The notes: generated from the letters alone by a model not told the origin. A stretch of 64,000 nt of DNA from Pseudomonas proteolytica (GCF_007858275.1 NZ_VFEV01000010.1:62001-126000), one strand, 5' to 3'. Positions 6,150-16,397 are shown, counted from the stretch's first letter. Program-made: numbers and translations.

Positions 6150-9100
6150 TTAGCTTGGCGGGGTGAGCCTGCCGTTCATTGTTCTGCGCTTGTAGTTGCC
6201 GTCATACACTGCAAGGCCATCGCTGTTAAGCAAGATAGATCCATCTTCATCCTCACTACGGAAGACGAGTTTCCCTGCCGGAACGTTGATCTCAAGTAGT
6301 GGCCGCCCTTGCGAGTCAACCGCTGGAGACCGGATGTTCATCCCTAGGATGATCTCTTGGATAAGCGCCTTGCTGATGATCGCTGTGTTGAACACAACCT
6401 GATTGTTCTGGACCACAAACATCGGAATAACTGTTCCGTCAATCTCGTTCACGACTGCAAATCGCTGCGCAAAGATCAAGAACTCCGACTGCTCACCATC
6501 CGAACCAAACGCCAACCCGGTCACAACCTTCCGACCATCCACAATGGTTTGAGCCTTCATGGTGGTCTGGGCAGACACCTTGCCGTCGAGCTGGACCACG
6601 GTCTCGCTGACGGCCTGCACAGATGCACTGGTCTGGCCGATGCTCGACTGCAGGGTTTCTGTCCTCTTGGCCAGCGCCTCAGTAGCGGAAGCCTGCACCT
6701 TCTTCTCGACCTCAAAGCTGGCCGTCGCCTCCCAGGCCTTGATCGCGCCGGCAAGATCACCGGAACCATCATCGCCGCGCACCGAAGCCCGCAGCGCCTC
6801 ATTGCTGGAGGCTTGAGATGTGACCTTGCCGTCGAGGTTGGTGACCTTGGTGTCGAGGCCGGTAATGGCCTGGGCATTGCCGGCTACCTTCTGTTCGGTC
6901 AGCTCCAGGTCGCTTTTGAGCTGCGTCAGTTGAGTGGCTGCCGTCTGCTTGTTGGTGGCCACCACCTGCTCCAGCACGGTCAGCCCGGACTGGTTCGCCC
7001 CCACCCGCGCCTCCATCGTGGTGAGCTGCCGCGCCATTGCATCGCTTTCAGAAGCTCGCGTGCGCTTCTCAACCCCGAGATCAGCCGTCGATTGCCAGCC
7101 TTTCACCGCGTCCGCCAGGTCGCCCGCGCCATCATCACCACGGGCGGCCGAGCGTAGAGCTTCAACCGATGTCGCTGTGGCCACCACCTGGCCCTCGATC
7201 TCCTCGATCATGCTGGTGACCAGTTGAACCTGCTGGGCCAGCGCGTTGGTGGTTTGCAGGATCGTGCCGATGTCCTTCCAGTACAGCGGGTTTGGCGGCG
7301 CTTCGCCGGCCGGTACCGGGCCAGTTGCCTGGTACAGGTGGCCATCCTTTTGCGTGAATGCGCCGGCGCCGTATGGCTTCGCCGGGTCGTATGGCTCTGC
7401 CCCGGTGATCTGTCCCAGCAACCCCTCCAGTTCTGCCTTGGCCTCTTTCAGCCGTTCGTTGACCGACCCGTCGCCGTCCCCCGAAATCAGGTCGATCTCT
7501 TCTCGCAGGCTTGGATACAGCGCGCCCTTGCCGATCTTGTCGGCGAAGTACTTTTCGTACTCGGTCTGGTCCGAGCTGGCCTGGCCATTTACCGCACCAG
7601 GGATCGGGAAGAACGGGCCAACGTTGCCGGTCCGGTCCACCAGGCGCGCCCAGAAGAACAGGCTCGCACCCGCCAGCAGGCTGTGCATTTCGTGCGTGGC
7701 CTGCGGGTAGCTGAAGTCGCTCAGCTTCTTGGCGGTCTCCAGATCGGCAGACTCGCTATACCAGACCTCCGTTCGCTGGGTGTCCTCTGCACCTGGTGGA
7801 AAACCCCACTGGATGCCGATGCCGTAGACCAGGCTGGTGGTGGTCAGGAACGCAACCGCCGGCGGCAAGCCGACCTTGCCGGTCAACTCGACCTCTGGAC
7901 TGCTACCCCAGATTGAGGTCACATCCATAGCGTTAGCCGAACTCACCCGGGCGACATAACGCCCGCTGTAGATGTTTTCTACCTCCGCGCCAAGGTTTCC
8001 GGTACGCGGCAGGCGCACCCAGTTCCCGCTGTCCTTGCGCCACTCCACGTTGTACGCAGTCGCCCCAGGAACAGCGTCCCATGTGATGCGCATGCCGGTG
8101 ACAGCAATGCCCTGCGACACGACGCTGCGCGCCTCCAGGGTGATGTTCGCCGGCGGCGACATGACACCCGGCGGTAGAACGCTGGTGGGCTGCGGATCAA
8201 TCCGGGCGCCGGTGTCGATGGCCGGAAACTTCAACGGTTCGTGCTGAGTCGCGGCGATCTTGAACTGGTGCAAGCCTTGAGGCTCGATGGTCTGCACTCG
8301 AAAGCGCATCACAGCCAGGTCAGCGCTTTCCACGGACCAGCTGCACTCAGGCTCAGGCAGCTCCGAATAGTCCGCCATCACGGTGACCAGGCGGCCCGAT
8401 ACCGACTTGACGATCCGCCCCTCTGACTTGCCGCTAGGCAGGTTCAGAATTAACCGGTCCTCTTCATGCACCTCGGCATCGATATCCAAGGTGATGACGC
8501 GCCTGGTGGCCGCACTGATACGCCCACCGTTCGGCCGCCCCGAGAACATCTCATCAGCCACGCAGATGATCTGCCCAGGCTCAACGTTTTGGCCTTCCAT
8601 GCCAGTGGTGAAGCTGACAGACCACTCTTCGTACTGCTCGGACTTCAGCGCCCAGACCCCGTGACGGATCGCCTCGCCCTCGACGGTGCAGCCGAAACGG
8701 GAGATATCGAGCATCCGGTGGCCCAGCGAACCGATAAGCTCGTCATTGGTAACAGGGGCCGGCTGGGTCTTGAACTCGTTCTCTGGGTTGTCCCAGGCCA
8801 CCTTGGCCCGGGTGTGCCGGTCAGGGTACGCAGCAGCGACGTATTCAAACTCGCCGATGATGTTCGAGCGGGTGAAAACATATCCGTCTTCATTGCCCGG
8901 GATATCGGCCACCATGGTGACCTTGGATCCATTCCAGCAACTGCTGCCACGAAACACGCTAGCCAAGTCCGACAGCAGCGCGTAGCCCTCTATCGAATCC
9001 TGGATGTAAACGTTGGTCGTCATGCGGGGCTGTAAGCCGCCCTTGCCATCGGACACCATCACATCGCAGTAACGACCGATCTCGTAGAGCGTCCAGTGAT

Positions 9101-10067
9101 CGACCATGTCTGCGGTGATGCGACGGCCCAGGCCATAACGGCGGTGCAACAACAGGTCGCGCCAAACCCAAACAGGGTTGTTGGTGTAGGCCAGCTTGAA
9201 CGTGCCGTTCCAATCCCCGGTGTAGGTGCGGCTTTGCGGGTCATAGTTGGTGGGAACTTGGACGATCCGGCCCCGCATCAGGAAGCTGGCCTTCGGCGTG
9301 TCCTGGAATTGCTTGGCGTCAAACTGCAGGCCGCCCAGGGCCAGGTTTGGATAACGTAGCTTTTTGTCGATGACCTCGGTCAGGCCCTTGACCCGCATGA
9401 GATCGGCGAAGTTTGAGTCATTGCGGTTCGGCGTGAGCCGGCGAACACGCACAAGCGCGCTGGTGAAACCTTCCGGCAAGTCAATCCGGTGGGTGCGCTC
9501 GTACTCCGTGGTGCCCTTATCGTCCAGCGTGGCCGATACAACGGTCTGATAACTACCCCCATCGACGGATAGGTCGATGACGTAATCAATGCGATAACCG
9601 ATCTGGTCACCGTTGGTCTTTACCTGCCAGATCTGCGGCCAGGACAGACGGATACGAACCGCCGACAACTGCTGATCGGTAATGGCGCGCGTCCAGGCGT
9701 TGTCCGACTTCAGCTCAACCGGCAGGCCTTGTGAGGCCTCGTTTTCGATAGCCGGGAAGCCAGCGATATGCTCTTGGTCCACGGTGCCCGGGCGAAAATC
9801 CCAGATCGTGCCCGGGAAGTTCTCGCTACCGTCCGGCGAGATCAGGGGCGTACCGTTGAGCTTGATCGATTGCCTGTCATTGACCGGGCCAACAATCGGC
9901 CCCTCGCTCAAGGCATAAAGCAGCTTGACCGTGGCTACCGACAGCGCGCTATCTGGCGCCTTGTATGGGGTGTATGGCTTCTTCTCGCCACTCTTGCCAC
10001 CCATAACGCGGGCAGCAGCAGGCCGGCGCCGGCGCTTGGTAGCGGGCGCTGTTGCGGTCTTGGACAT
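6150..10067 (-). CDS. Tail tip host-specificity protein J (lambda gpJ-like)
   Basis: A protein of 1,305 residues, the usual size of lambda-type central tail fibres. A basic N-terminus (TKRRRRPAAARVMGGK) leads into the conserved J domain (SVATVKLLYALSEGPIVGPV, about residues 42-62). A fibronectin type III-like module follows near residues 640-735. From about 870 to 1,160 are repeated coiled-coil units (EALRSAARGDDGAGDLADAV and EALRASVRGDDGSGDLAGAI). A DUF1983-like C-terminal part follows. It forms the tail tip, contacts the host receptor and takes part in DNA delivery. Confidence 0.95.
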   Translation of the reverse strand: MSKTATAPATKRRRRPAAARVMGGKSGEKKPYTPYKAPDSALSVATVKLLYALSEGPIVGPVNDRQSIKLNGTPLISPDGSENFPGTIWDFRPGTVDQEHIAGFPAIENEASQGLPVELKSDNAWTRAITDQQLSAVRIRLSWPQIWQVKTNGDQIGYRIDYVIDLSVDGGSYQTVVSATLDDKGTTEYERTHRIDLPEGFTSALVRVRRLTPNRNDSNFADLMRVKGLTEVIDKKLRYPNLALGGLQFDAKQFQDTPKASFLMRGRIVQVPTNYDPQSRTYTGDWNGTFKLAYTNNPVWVWRDLLLHRRYGLGRRITADMVDHWTLYEIGRYCDVMVSDGKGGLQPRMTTNVYIQDSIEGYALLSDLASVFRGSSCWNGSKVTMVADIPGNEDGYVFTRSNIIGEFEYVAAAYPDRHTRAKVAWDNPENEFKTQPAPVTNDELIGSLGHRMLDISRFGCTVEGEAIRHGVWALKSEQYEEWSVSFTTGMEGQNVEPGQIICVADEMFSGRPNGGRISAATRRVITLDIDAEVHEEDRLILNLPSGKSEGRIVKSVSGRLVTVMADYSELPEPECSWSVESADLAVMRFRVQTIEPQGLHQFKIAATQHEPLKFPAIDTGARIDPQPTSVLPPGVMSPPANITLEARSVVSQGIAVTGMRITWDAVPGATAYNVEWRKDSGNWVRLPRTGNLGAEVENIYSGRYVARVSSANAMDVTSIWGSSPEVELTGKVGLPPAVAFLTTTSLVYGIGIQWGFPPGAEDTQRTEVWYSESADLETAKKLSDFSYPQATHEMHSLLAGASLFFWARLVDRTGNVGPFFPIPGAVNGQASSDQTEYEKYFADKIGKGALYPSLREEIDLISGDGDGSVNERLKEAKAELEGLLGQITGAEPYDPAKPYGAGAFTQKDGHLYQATGPVPAGEAPPNPLYWKDIGTILQTTNALAQQVQLVTSMIEEIEGQVVATATSVEALRSAARGDDGAGDLADAVKGWQSTADLGVEKRTRASESDAMARQLTTMEARVGANQSGLTVLEQVVATNKQTAATQLTQLKSDLELTEQKVAGNAQAITGLDTKVTNLDGKVTSQASSNEALRASVRGDDGSGDLAGAIKAWEATASFEVEKKVQASATEALAKRTETLQSSIGQTSASVQAVSETVVQLDGKVSAQTTMKAQTIVDGRKVVTGLAFGSDGEQSEFLIFAQRFAVVNEIDGTVIPMFVVQNNQVVFNTAIISKALIQEIILGMNIRSPAVDSQGRPLLEINVPAGKLVFRSEDEDGSILLNSDGLAVYDGNYKRRTMNGRLTPPS

Positions 10068-10076
10068 AGTTTTTCC

Positions 10077-10673
10077 TTACTGCTGGTCTTCCGAGAAGAT
10101 GCCGGCCGAGATGAGGGAGCCGCCGATATCGCGCTCACCGTAGAGCAGTGGCTTGCAACGGCCTTGAGCCATCGTGGTAACCGCGCCGCCGAATGCATAG
10201 GAAGGCCTGTTGCCATCGCCCTCCTTATCCAGCACGCCCATCGGCGAAGGAGACATGCTCATGGCGATACCACCAATCATCAGTCCAGCACCCGCTGCCA
10301 CCAGGTAGTACTGCTGGGTAATCGCCCCAATCACCACAAGAGCCAGGCCGGCAATGGTGGCGAACAGCCCGCCGCCCTTGCTCCCAATCACGATTGGCGC
10401 GATGCGGATGGGCTCGACGGTGTCCTGGCGCATCTCGATTTCGCTTTCACCAAGGTTCTGCTTGCCGCGAAACACCGCATAGGTCAGGCCGCGCTCTTCG
10501 GAAAACCTCAGGAAGCGCTTGAAGCCCGGGATTTTCACGCACAAGGCGTGGACGGCTTCAGCACAAGAGGCGACGGCCAGGTGATGCACGCGCCCGAATC
10601 GGGCACCCAGTACGCCGTAAAGCATCACCAGCACCACCAGAGGCTGCGGGCGAACCGTTGTTCTCATGGCCAT
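10077..10673 (-). CDS. Tail assembly protein I (lambda gpI-like)
   Basis: A 198-residue protein in the K-I-J order of lambda-type tails. It has the family's HALCVKIPGF region and a hydrophobic, Gly-rich segment (about residues 98-135: FATIAGLALVVIGAI and AGAGLMIGGIAMSM). GpI is needed to assemble the tail tip but is not found in finished lambda tails. Its start overlaps the stop of the upstream K-like gene. Confidence 0.88.
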   Translation of the reverse strand: MAMRTTVRPQPLVVLVMLYGVLGARFGRVHHLAVASCAEAVHALCVKIPGFKRFLRFSEERGLTYAVFRGKQNLGESEIEMRQDTVEPIRIAPIVIGSKGGGLFATIAGLALVVIGAITQQYYLVAAGAGLMIGGIAMSMSPSPMGVLDKEGDGNRPSYAFGGAVTTMAQGRCKPLLYGERDIGGSLISAGIFSEDQQ

Positions 10674-11425
10674 CAGTCAACCTCCGGCACTCGTTGGTGC
10701 CGAAGAATCAGCACGGTGTAGTCGGCCCACATGCCGCCGTAAACGTCGCGGGTGGATTTCTTGTTGTAGCGGTGATGCAGGAAGGTGCCCGGGGCCGGGT
10801 GTAGATCCGGATCGCTGGCCAGCAGGCCGTCACCCAGATAGATGCCAGCGTGGTTCGGTGCAGCAGCGTTGATCTGCATGACAATCATGTCGCCCTTGCG
10901 CGGCATCGAGACCGGATAGAACCCGGCATCCTCGTAGTATTTTTCGTAGAGGCTTTCACCGTCGTTCCACCAGCCATCCCGGCGCGGGTAGTTCGGCAGT
11001 TCAATCCCATGCTCGCGCTCGTAGTAGTCGCGGCACAGGGCGTAGCAGTCGAGCAGGCCATGGCCGAACTCTCGACCGACCAAGGGCGCCTGGTACCCGC
11101 AGGGCTTGAACTCGAAATACTCTCCAGACGGCCAGCTCACAATGCCCCAGGGCTTTTCGTGCAACTCACAGCTGACACGGTCGGCCATGCTCGGCATGGG
11201 CGGTACGTCTGGGTGGCTGTGAATGATCATTGTCACTTCGCCTCGATCCTCTGCGTCGCACTTGTCGCCAGGGTTGATGATGAAGTGCTCGCTCGGGGTC
11301 TTGGCATCATTGCGGCACGGGACGTACTTGAGGCGCCCCGCCTCGCGGATCACCACACCACAGCTCTCCCTGGGAAACTCAGCAGCGGCGTGGGCCTGGA
11401 TCTGTTTCAGCATTGTTTTATTCAT
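10673..11425 (-). CDS. Tail assembly protein K: JAB metalloprotease + NlpC/P60 peptidase
   Basis: A 250-residue two-domain protein. The N-terminal half has the JAMM/MPN zinc motif (IIHSHPDVPPMPSMAD with an upstream Glu in FPRESCG). The C-terminal half has an NlpC/P60 (C40) fold with LLDCYALCRDYY (catalytic Cys) and PNHAGIYLGD (catalytic His). Lambda gpK has the same layout and is needed for tail tip assembly, probably with peptidoglycan-cleaving ability. It sits between the L-like and I-like genes. Confidence 0.93.
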   Translation of the reverse strand: MNKTMLKQIQAHAAAEFPRESCGVVIREAGRLKYVPCRNDAKTPSEHFIINPGDKCDAEDRGEVTMIIHSHPDVPPMPSMADRVSCELHEKPWGIVSWPSGEYFEFKPCGYQAPLVGREFGHGLLDCYALCRDYYEREHGIELPNYPRRDGWWNDGESLYEKYYEDAGFYPVSMPRKGDMIVMQINAAAPNHAGIYLGDGLLASDPDLHPAPGTFLHHRYNKKSTRDVYGGMWADYTVLILRHQRVPEVD

Positions 11426-11431
11426 GGTTGC

Positions 11432-12118
11432 CTATCCAATAAGCGAAGCGCCCGGCGCACCACCAAATGGCAGAGGGTTGCCCCGGCCATGGCGTATTTC
11501 ACAATCGCTCACGCGCCCGCCGCAGCGGTCCAGCGCCGGATCGTCAACGGGGTTGCCGTCGAGGTCGAACATCTTGATGCCGGTGTAGTTGCAGTCGGGG
11601 CCGCGATACTCGCCCCACAGGCACCACTCGCAGCGGTTCATGATCAAGCCGCCGGGAAGCATCTGCCCTTTCACCGCCGTCGGCGGCGCCAGGGAAAACA
11701 CAACCTCCTCTCGCAACAAACTGGTCACCTGGTTGATGTAGGAGATATCCAGCTTTTCCATGGCGCTGGCCGTGGGGTTGCCTTCGGGGAAGTTCGCGGC
11801 ATCCAGGTACTTGGCATAGGTCTGCCGCACCGTCAGCTTGACCCCGCTCATCCCCTGGAACTGGCGGCACAACGCAGTGATCGTGCCGTCGATGTTGCTG
11901 ATCTTCAGCATCGGCGTTGAGTTGTTGCCCTCAACGCTGCGCCCAAAGCCGCCCGTTTCGTAAGGCCTGGGCAGGTATGCCTCCCTCTTCCAGATGATCG
12001 GGGTCGACTGCTGGTGAGCGTGGTATCGCAAGATACCCATGCCCCGCGCCTCACCATCCAACTCGATCAGTTGGATAATCGCGCCCGGCTCCAGCTTCTG
12101 GTTGTCCAAGGTGATCAT
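11432..12118 (-). CDS. Minor tail protein L
   Basis: A 228-residue lambda gpL-like protein. The C-terminal half contains four spaced cysteines (NRCEWCLWG, GPDCNY, DRCGGRVSDCE), matching the cluster that binds an iron-sulfur centre in lambda gpL. GpL joins gpM and gpK at the tail tip. Its start overlaps the stop of the M-like gene by 4 bp. Confidence 0.92.
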   Translation of the reverse strand: MITLDNQKLEPGAIIQLIELDGEARGMGILRYHAHQQSTPIIWKREAYLPRPYETGGFGRSVEGNNSTPMLKISNIDGTITALCRQFQGMSGVKLTVRQTYAKYLDAANFPEGNPTASAMEKLDISYINQVTSLLREEVVFSLAPPTAVKGQMLPGGLIMNRCEWCLWGEYRGPDCNYTGIKMFDLDGNPVDDPALDRCGGRVSDCEIRHGRGNPLPFGGAPGASLIG

Positions 12119-12453
12119 GGGTTGAATACCTGCTGGAAGGTGGTGCTTAGGGTGTATTTCTTCCTACCGTGGGTTTGCAGTTGCCAGCCACCGGTAGTGA
12201 TGTAGGCGCCTTGATCCTCAAGCGGCGGCGTCCACAGGAAGTGGTTTGCGCCCTTATGCCGCTTGAAAAATTCCCGAATCGGCTTGATATAGGCCTCGCC
12301 ACCCGTGAACGACACCGCGTAGGTGCCAGACACGTTGTTGATACCGACCGACAGGCGCTGGCTGTAGCCGCTCCCAAACTTCGATTCGAGGGTGTCGGTC
12401 TGGTCATCACCAGACGCACCAACCCGTGGCGACCAGGTGAATACCTCTGCCAT
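12115..12453 (-). CDS. Minor tail protein M
   Basis: A 112-residue protein of the phage minor tail M family (VFTWSPRVGASGDDQTDTLE at the start, FLWTPP and FQQVFNP later). It lies between the tape measure and L genes, as in lambda, and starts right at the end of the tape measure gene. It belongs to the tail tip complex. Confidence 0.9.
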   Translation of the reverse strand: MAEVFTWSPRVGASGDDQTDTLESKFGSGYSQRLSVGINNVSGTYAVSFTGGEAYIKPIREFFKRHKGANHFLWTPPLEDQGAYITTGGWQLQTHGRKKYTLSTTFQQVFNP

Positions 12454-15400
12454 CAGCTGTTTCTCCGATTGTTTGGATCGAGCAGGCCGTTCTGGCCCTT
12501 CTCCTGCTGTATCACCTGCCGGGCGATCTTTGGCATCTCTGATCGGGCAGTGGCCAACAGCGCCAAACCCATCTGCTCATAGCCCTCTGGCGCGCTGACT
12601 GCCCCGCCAGAGCCATCGCCATTGATATGCAGGTGGATCTCCGGCGCAGCACCAGAACCTGCACCGGCAGTAACAGAGGGCGCGGTGAATGCAGGCGAGA
12701 TGCCCGGACTACCAACGAACCCGCCGCTGGCATAGCCAGGCTTACCGCTACGGTTCAGGCCTATCAGGTAATCCTTCATTCCGGGCTGGTCGACCACTTC
12801 CTTGCGGATCACCACCTCTCCGCCGTGAACGACCCCCTTGGGCTCGAACTTGCCGCCAGGCCCCGTGTAGCCGCCCTCCGAGAAACCGGCCAAGGCCATG
12901 CCGGCAACCATGCCCGCGTTGGCATAGCCGGCCGCAAGCAGCGCCGCACCGACAGGGATGCCGCCCAGAATGGTCAGTTCCGCCGGCGCCTTCGCCGCGG
13001 CGATCTGGGCGTTCATGATGATCGACGCAACTGCAAACGCCTTTTGCGCCACGAACAGAGCCTTGTAGGCGCCAGACTGTTCGCCAGCGATCTTGCCGAC
13101 CATGTCAGCGGCCTGGCCCGAAAGCTCGCTGAAGGTGCCGATCACCGCAACCTTGTACGCCCCCTGGATATCAGACAGGCGTGACTGATTGGACTGATTG
13201 ATCTCAACAACGCGGTCCAGATACTGCTGCTCGGCGGCCAACTTCTGCTCGTTGGTGCTTTGCTGGTCCGCCAGGATCTGGTCGCGCAGATCGGCTTGCA
13301 TCGTCAACTGCTTGTCGTGCCACTTCTTGAGTGTCGCCTCTGCTTCAGCGATCTTGACCAGCTCGCCGGAAGGACCACCCACCGACGAATCGATGCCGCC
13401 GAACTCCGGCGCCTCGGTGACAGTGGCTTTCGAGATTGCATCAGCACCGGCGCGGTAGTCGTCCGAACTGAGCTTCCCTGCTCGATTGGCTGTTTCCAGC
13501 ACCAGCATCCGTTCTTTCGTGGTGGCCAGCAGCGCCTGCTCTTTTGTTTGCAGGCCAGCCATCAAGCCGTCATAGGCTTTTCGGGCGTTCAGCGCGTCCA
13601 ACTCAATAGCCTTGCCCTCAAGCATGACCTTGTTCTTTTCGGTCAGCTTGGACAGTTCACCAGTAGTAAGGTCGTACCGAAGACGCCCCAACTCCGTGCT
13701 CTCTCCGTACAGGGCAACTTGCTGGGTGAGGTTCGCCAGGGTTTGCTTGTATGCGTTGTTGAGTTGCTCCGCTTGGCGCTGGATATCCTCAGATGCCTTT
13801 TTCGCCTTCTGCTGCGCTTCCTCGGATGCCTTGGCTGCCGCTTCAGAGCCCTTGATCGCGCCGGCAAGAATTCGCCAGCCCTCCGCTGTAGCAGGATCGA
13901 CACCTTCCCGCTCAATGCGACGATTCACTTCGCCAACCAGATCGCCGCCATCTCGAACGGAATTGAGCCGCTCGACCAAGGTTTTTGAATAGCTGGTCCA
14001 GCCATCAATGGTTTTCTGGTCCGGGCCTTCAATTTTCTTGAGACCTGCGCCGGCCTGGCCGGCGGCAACTGCAACATCGTTCAGGCGCGCCGTGAGCATA
14101 TTGGCAACGTCGCCATAGTCACCAGAGGCCTTGATTGCCTCGCCATATGCCGAAGCCGATGCGTTGATCGCCTTGGTCATCTCCTGGTTGGGGCCGATTG
14201 CAGCGACAAGCTGCTGGCTTGCAGAGTCAATGTCCTGGCCGCCAGCTATCCGACGATTGAAGTCGGTAACTGCGCGATCCCGCTGGACGGGAGTGGCGTT
14301 GTAGGTATCGCCCCATTTGTCATTGCCCTGAGCGGCGGCGCGGATCTCTCGCAGCGCTTTTTGGGCAGCGACCTGTGCGTCAGCCTGCTGCTGGATAACG
14401 CCACCCAACTTATGGCGGGCCTGCTCTCTGCCAAGTTCAGCGAACTCTTTACGGAGCTCTTCGACCGGCCGTTTCAAGTCGATAGTTGCCTGCCTGGCTT
14501 TGTCGCTGTTGTCTCGAAACAAGAGGTAGCTGGCAGCAACTGCGCCAGCGGTTAAAGCAAGCCCGGCCGGCCCGCCAAGAACGCCAAGAAGTGCTGACCC
14601 TGCGCGCCCGGCCAGCGATGTCGCTGCCGTTTGGGCGGCTTGCGCTGCGGTCTGGGCGGCCGTTGCCTGAACATCAGCAAGCCGGGCCAAACGCAGACGA
14701 CTAAGCGCGGCCGCGTGTGCATCGGTAAATCTTGTAGCTGCTACCTGGGATTGAGCGGCGACAACCTCTGATGCGGTGCGGCGAGCCGCAGCTGTTGAGG
14801 CGTCTAGCTGTGCCGAGGTGCGACCAATCTCAGCTGACCGGACTTCGCGCAATGCATAAGCTTGATCCTTAAGCCCCTTGAGCAACTCACCGAATTTCAG
14901 ACCGCCATAAGCGGCTCCAGCGGTGAGCGCAGAGGCTGCGAGCACATCCATATTTTCGGCTACAAACGTTACGGCGCGCGCTAAAAGCTTAGTACTCCCG
15001 GTCGCCCCATCCATTCCGCCAACCCAGGCCAGGAACGCGTTGCTAACAGTTGTCGTGGCGCGGCTTACCGAGCCGGGCAAATCCTTAAACTCTCCCTGCA
15101 ATGCCCCCAGTTGGCTGATTAGCGCAGGTACCACCTTGTCGATGGTCAGTAATCCCTGGTCCGCCATGGCCTTGAGATCTTTCCGAGCAACGCCCATACC
15201 AGTTGCAAGCGCTCGAATCACTCGATCGCCATTTTCGTTGACGGCGTTGAACTCCTCGCCGCGCAATACCCCTTGGCCGAGCGCCTGGGAGAACTGCGTA
15301 ATCACCGAGGAAGACTCGGCGGCGCCCGCCCCAGAAAGCTGTAGCCCCAAGGCCAGGGCCTCGGTCACGCCAAGAACATCGCTCGACGAATAGCCAAACT

Positions 15401-15830
15401 CCCTCATCGACGCAGAAGACCTGCTGAACAGGTTTGCGTTGTCAGCAAAGGCTGTGCCGGTGCGCTGACTTACTTCAAACAGCGACTTCTGACTGACAGC
15501 AAAGTCGTCAGTGCTTGTAGACGCTTGTTTCAAGCGCGCATTCACCTGGTTCCAGCTATCCGCTTGGTGAATAACGTTCCCGACAGCCAGCGCTCCAGCC
15601 ATGGCAGCAGCATAACCCCCAACTGTTGAGGTGAGAGATTGCATTGCCGACCCCTGGGCGCGTACCGCCGCCTCTTGAGATCGCCAGGAACTGGTCGCGT
15701 CTCTGTTACCCGAAGTGATGGTCCGAAGATAGCTCTGTCCCATACGGCCGGCCCTGGCCATTTCTCGCTGATACGCACTTGTTTCGGCGGATACACTCAC
15801 AACCAGCGACCGCAGAGCTTGTCCTGCCAT
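12453..15830 (-). CDS. Tail tape measure protein
   Basis: A protein of 1,125 residues. Residues about 70-265 match the tape measure N-terminal domain (NQVNARLKQAS, GEEFNAVNENGDRVIRALA, FLAWVGGMDGATGSTKLLA). Ala-rich helical stretches and coiled coils follow, with hydrophobic segments (GSALLGVLGGPAGLALTAGA; IPVGAALLAAGYANAGMVAG) that may insert into the host membrane during DNA entry. The length sets tail length; by the usual rule of about 1.5 angstrom per residue this suggests a tail near 160-170 nm (inference). Confidence 0.95.
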   Translation of the reverse strand: MAGQALRSLVVSVSAETSAYQREMARAGRMGQSYLRTITSGNRDATSSWRSQEAAVRAQGSAMQSLTSTVGGYAAAMAGALAVGNVIHQADSWNQVNARLKQASTSTDDFAVSQKSLFEVSQRTGTAFADNANLFSRSSASMREFGYSSSDVLGVTEALALGLQLSGAGAAESSSVITQFSQALGQGVLRGEEFNAVNENGDRVIRALATGMGVARKDLKAMADQGLLTIDKVVPALISQLGALQGEFKDLPGSVSRATTTVSNAFLAWVGGMDGATGSTKLLARAVTFVAENMDVLAASALTAGAAYGGLKFGELLKGLKDQAYALREVRSAEIGRTSAQLDASTAAARRTASEVVAAQSQVAATRFTDAHAAALSRLRLARLADVQATAAQTAAQAAQTAATSLAGRAGSALLGVLGGPAGLALTAGAVAASYLLFRDNSDKARQATIDLKRPVEELRKEFAELGREQARHKLGGVIQQQADAQVAAQKALREIRAAAQGNDKWGDTYNATPVQRDRAVTDFNRRIAGGQDIDSASQQLVAAIGPNQEMTKAINASASAYGEAIKASGDYGDVANMLTARLNDVAVAAGQAGAGLKKIEGPDQKTIDGWTSYSKTLVERLNSVRDGGDLVGEVNRRIEREGVDPATAEGWRILAGAIKGSEAAAKASEEAQQKAKKASEDIQRQAEQLNNAYKQTLANLTQQVALYGESTELGRLRYDLTTGELSKLTEKNKVMLEGKAIELDALNARKAYDGLMAGLQTKEQALLATTKERMLVLETANRAGKLSSDDYRAGADAISKATVTEAPEFGGIDSSVGGPSGELVKIAEAEATLKKWHDKQLTMQADLRDQILADQQSTNEQKLAAEQQYLDRVVEINQSNQSRLSDIQGAYKVAVIGTFSELSGQAADMVGKIAGEQSGAYKALFVAQKAFAVASIIMNAQIAAAKAPAELTILGGIPVGAALLAAGYANAGMVAGMALAGFSEGGYTGPGGKFEPKGVVHGGEVVIRKEVVDQPGMKDYLIGLNRSGKPGYASGGFVGSPGISPAFTAPSVTAGAGSGAAPEIHLHINGDGSGGAVSAPEGYEQMGLALLATARSEMPKIARQVIQQEKGQNGLLDPNNRRNS

Positions 15831-15846
15831 ACATTTCTCCAGGCAT

Positions 15847-15870
15847 TAAAAAACCCGCCGAGGCGGGTTA
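15847..15870 (-). terminator. Intrinsic terminator after the membrane protein gene
   Basis: Read on the minus strand it is TAACCCGCC-TC-GGCGGGTTTTTT, directly at the stop of the gene at 15868-16338. A terminator inside the late operon suggests that this gene is an added unit and that late transcripts pass it by antitermination. Confidence 0.75.
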
Positions 15871-16338
15871 TTTGATTTTTTCTATACTTAGGATCTCGTT
15901 ATCCTGGTCAATGTAGTAGCGCCACTGGTTCTTGCAATCGACAAAAACAACAATCCCAAATGGGGGCTGACTAAGCCTTTCAGATAGGCTGACATATTCA
16001 ACCTTGTCACACTTCCTTTGTTTGGCAGCCTTAATTAAAGCAACGCGCTCCACTGCCTTTATGCGCTCCACTCCAGCATCCCCCCAAACCTCATAAGTCT
16101 TCGGGTATTGCTCTTTCGGGTAGCTGGAAAGATAGGATTGGTCAACAACAACTTCTGAATCTGAACGTTCACCAAAATAGAAAAACGCCCCCCACCACAT
16201 CCCACCAATCACTAAACAACCGATCCCGACAGTCCAGCGTAACAAACGCTCAGACCCGGGAGTTTTCGCAAACTCACGACATAGACCGATTACAAAAAAA
16301 ACTATCAGCGCTGTCACAGTCCATAAAATAAAAGTCAC
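15868..16338 (-). CDS. Two-TM membrane protein, probable moron in the tail operon
   Basis: I start it at GTG 16338 because AAGGAGGT lies just upstream, giving about 156 residues. Two membrane segments are clear (TFILWTVTALIVFFVIGLC and WTVGIGCLVIGGMWWGAFF), then a soluble Lys/Glu-rich domain with two Cys. I do not recognise a family. It is inserted between the tail chaperone and tape measure genes, normally adjacent in lambda-like phages. It is less GC-rich than they are and has its own terminator. A role in superinfection exclusion is possible but unproven. Confidence 0.7.
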   Translation of the reverse strand: MTFILWTVTALIVFFVIGLCREFAKTPGSERLLRWTVGIGCLVIGGMWWGAFFYFGERSDSEVVVDQSYLSSYPKEQYPKTYEVWGDAGVERIKAVERVALIKAAKQRKCDKVEYVSLSERLSQPPFGIVVFVDCKNQWRYYIDQDNEILSIEKIK

Positions 16339-16397
16339 TCGCCACCTCCTTTTTTGAGCGAGCGACTCTATCACCGCACAGCGGAAAAAAACGAGCC

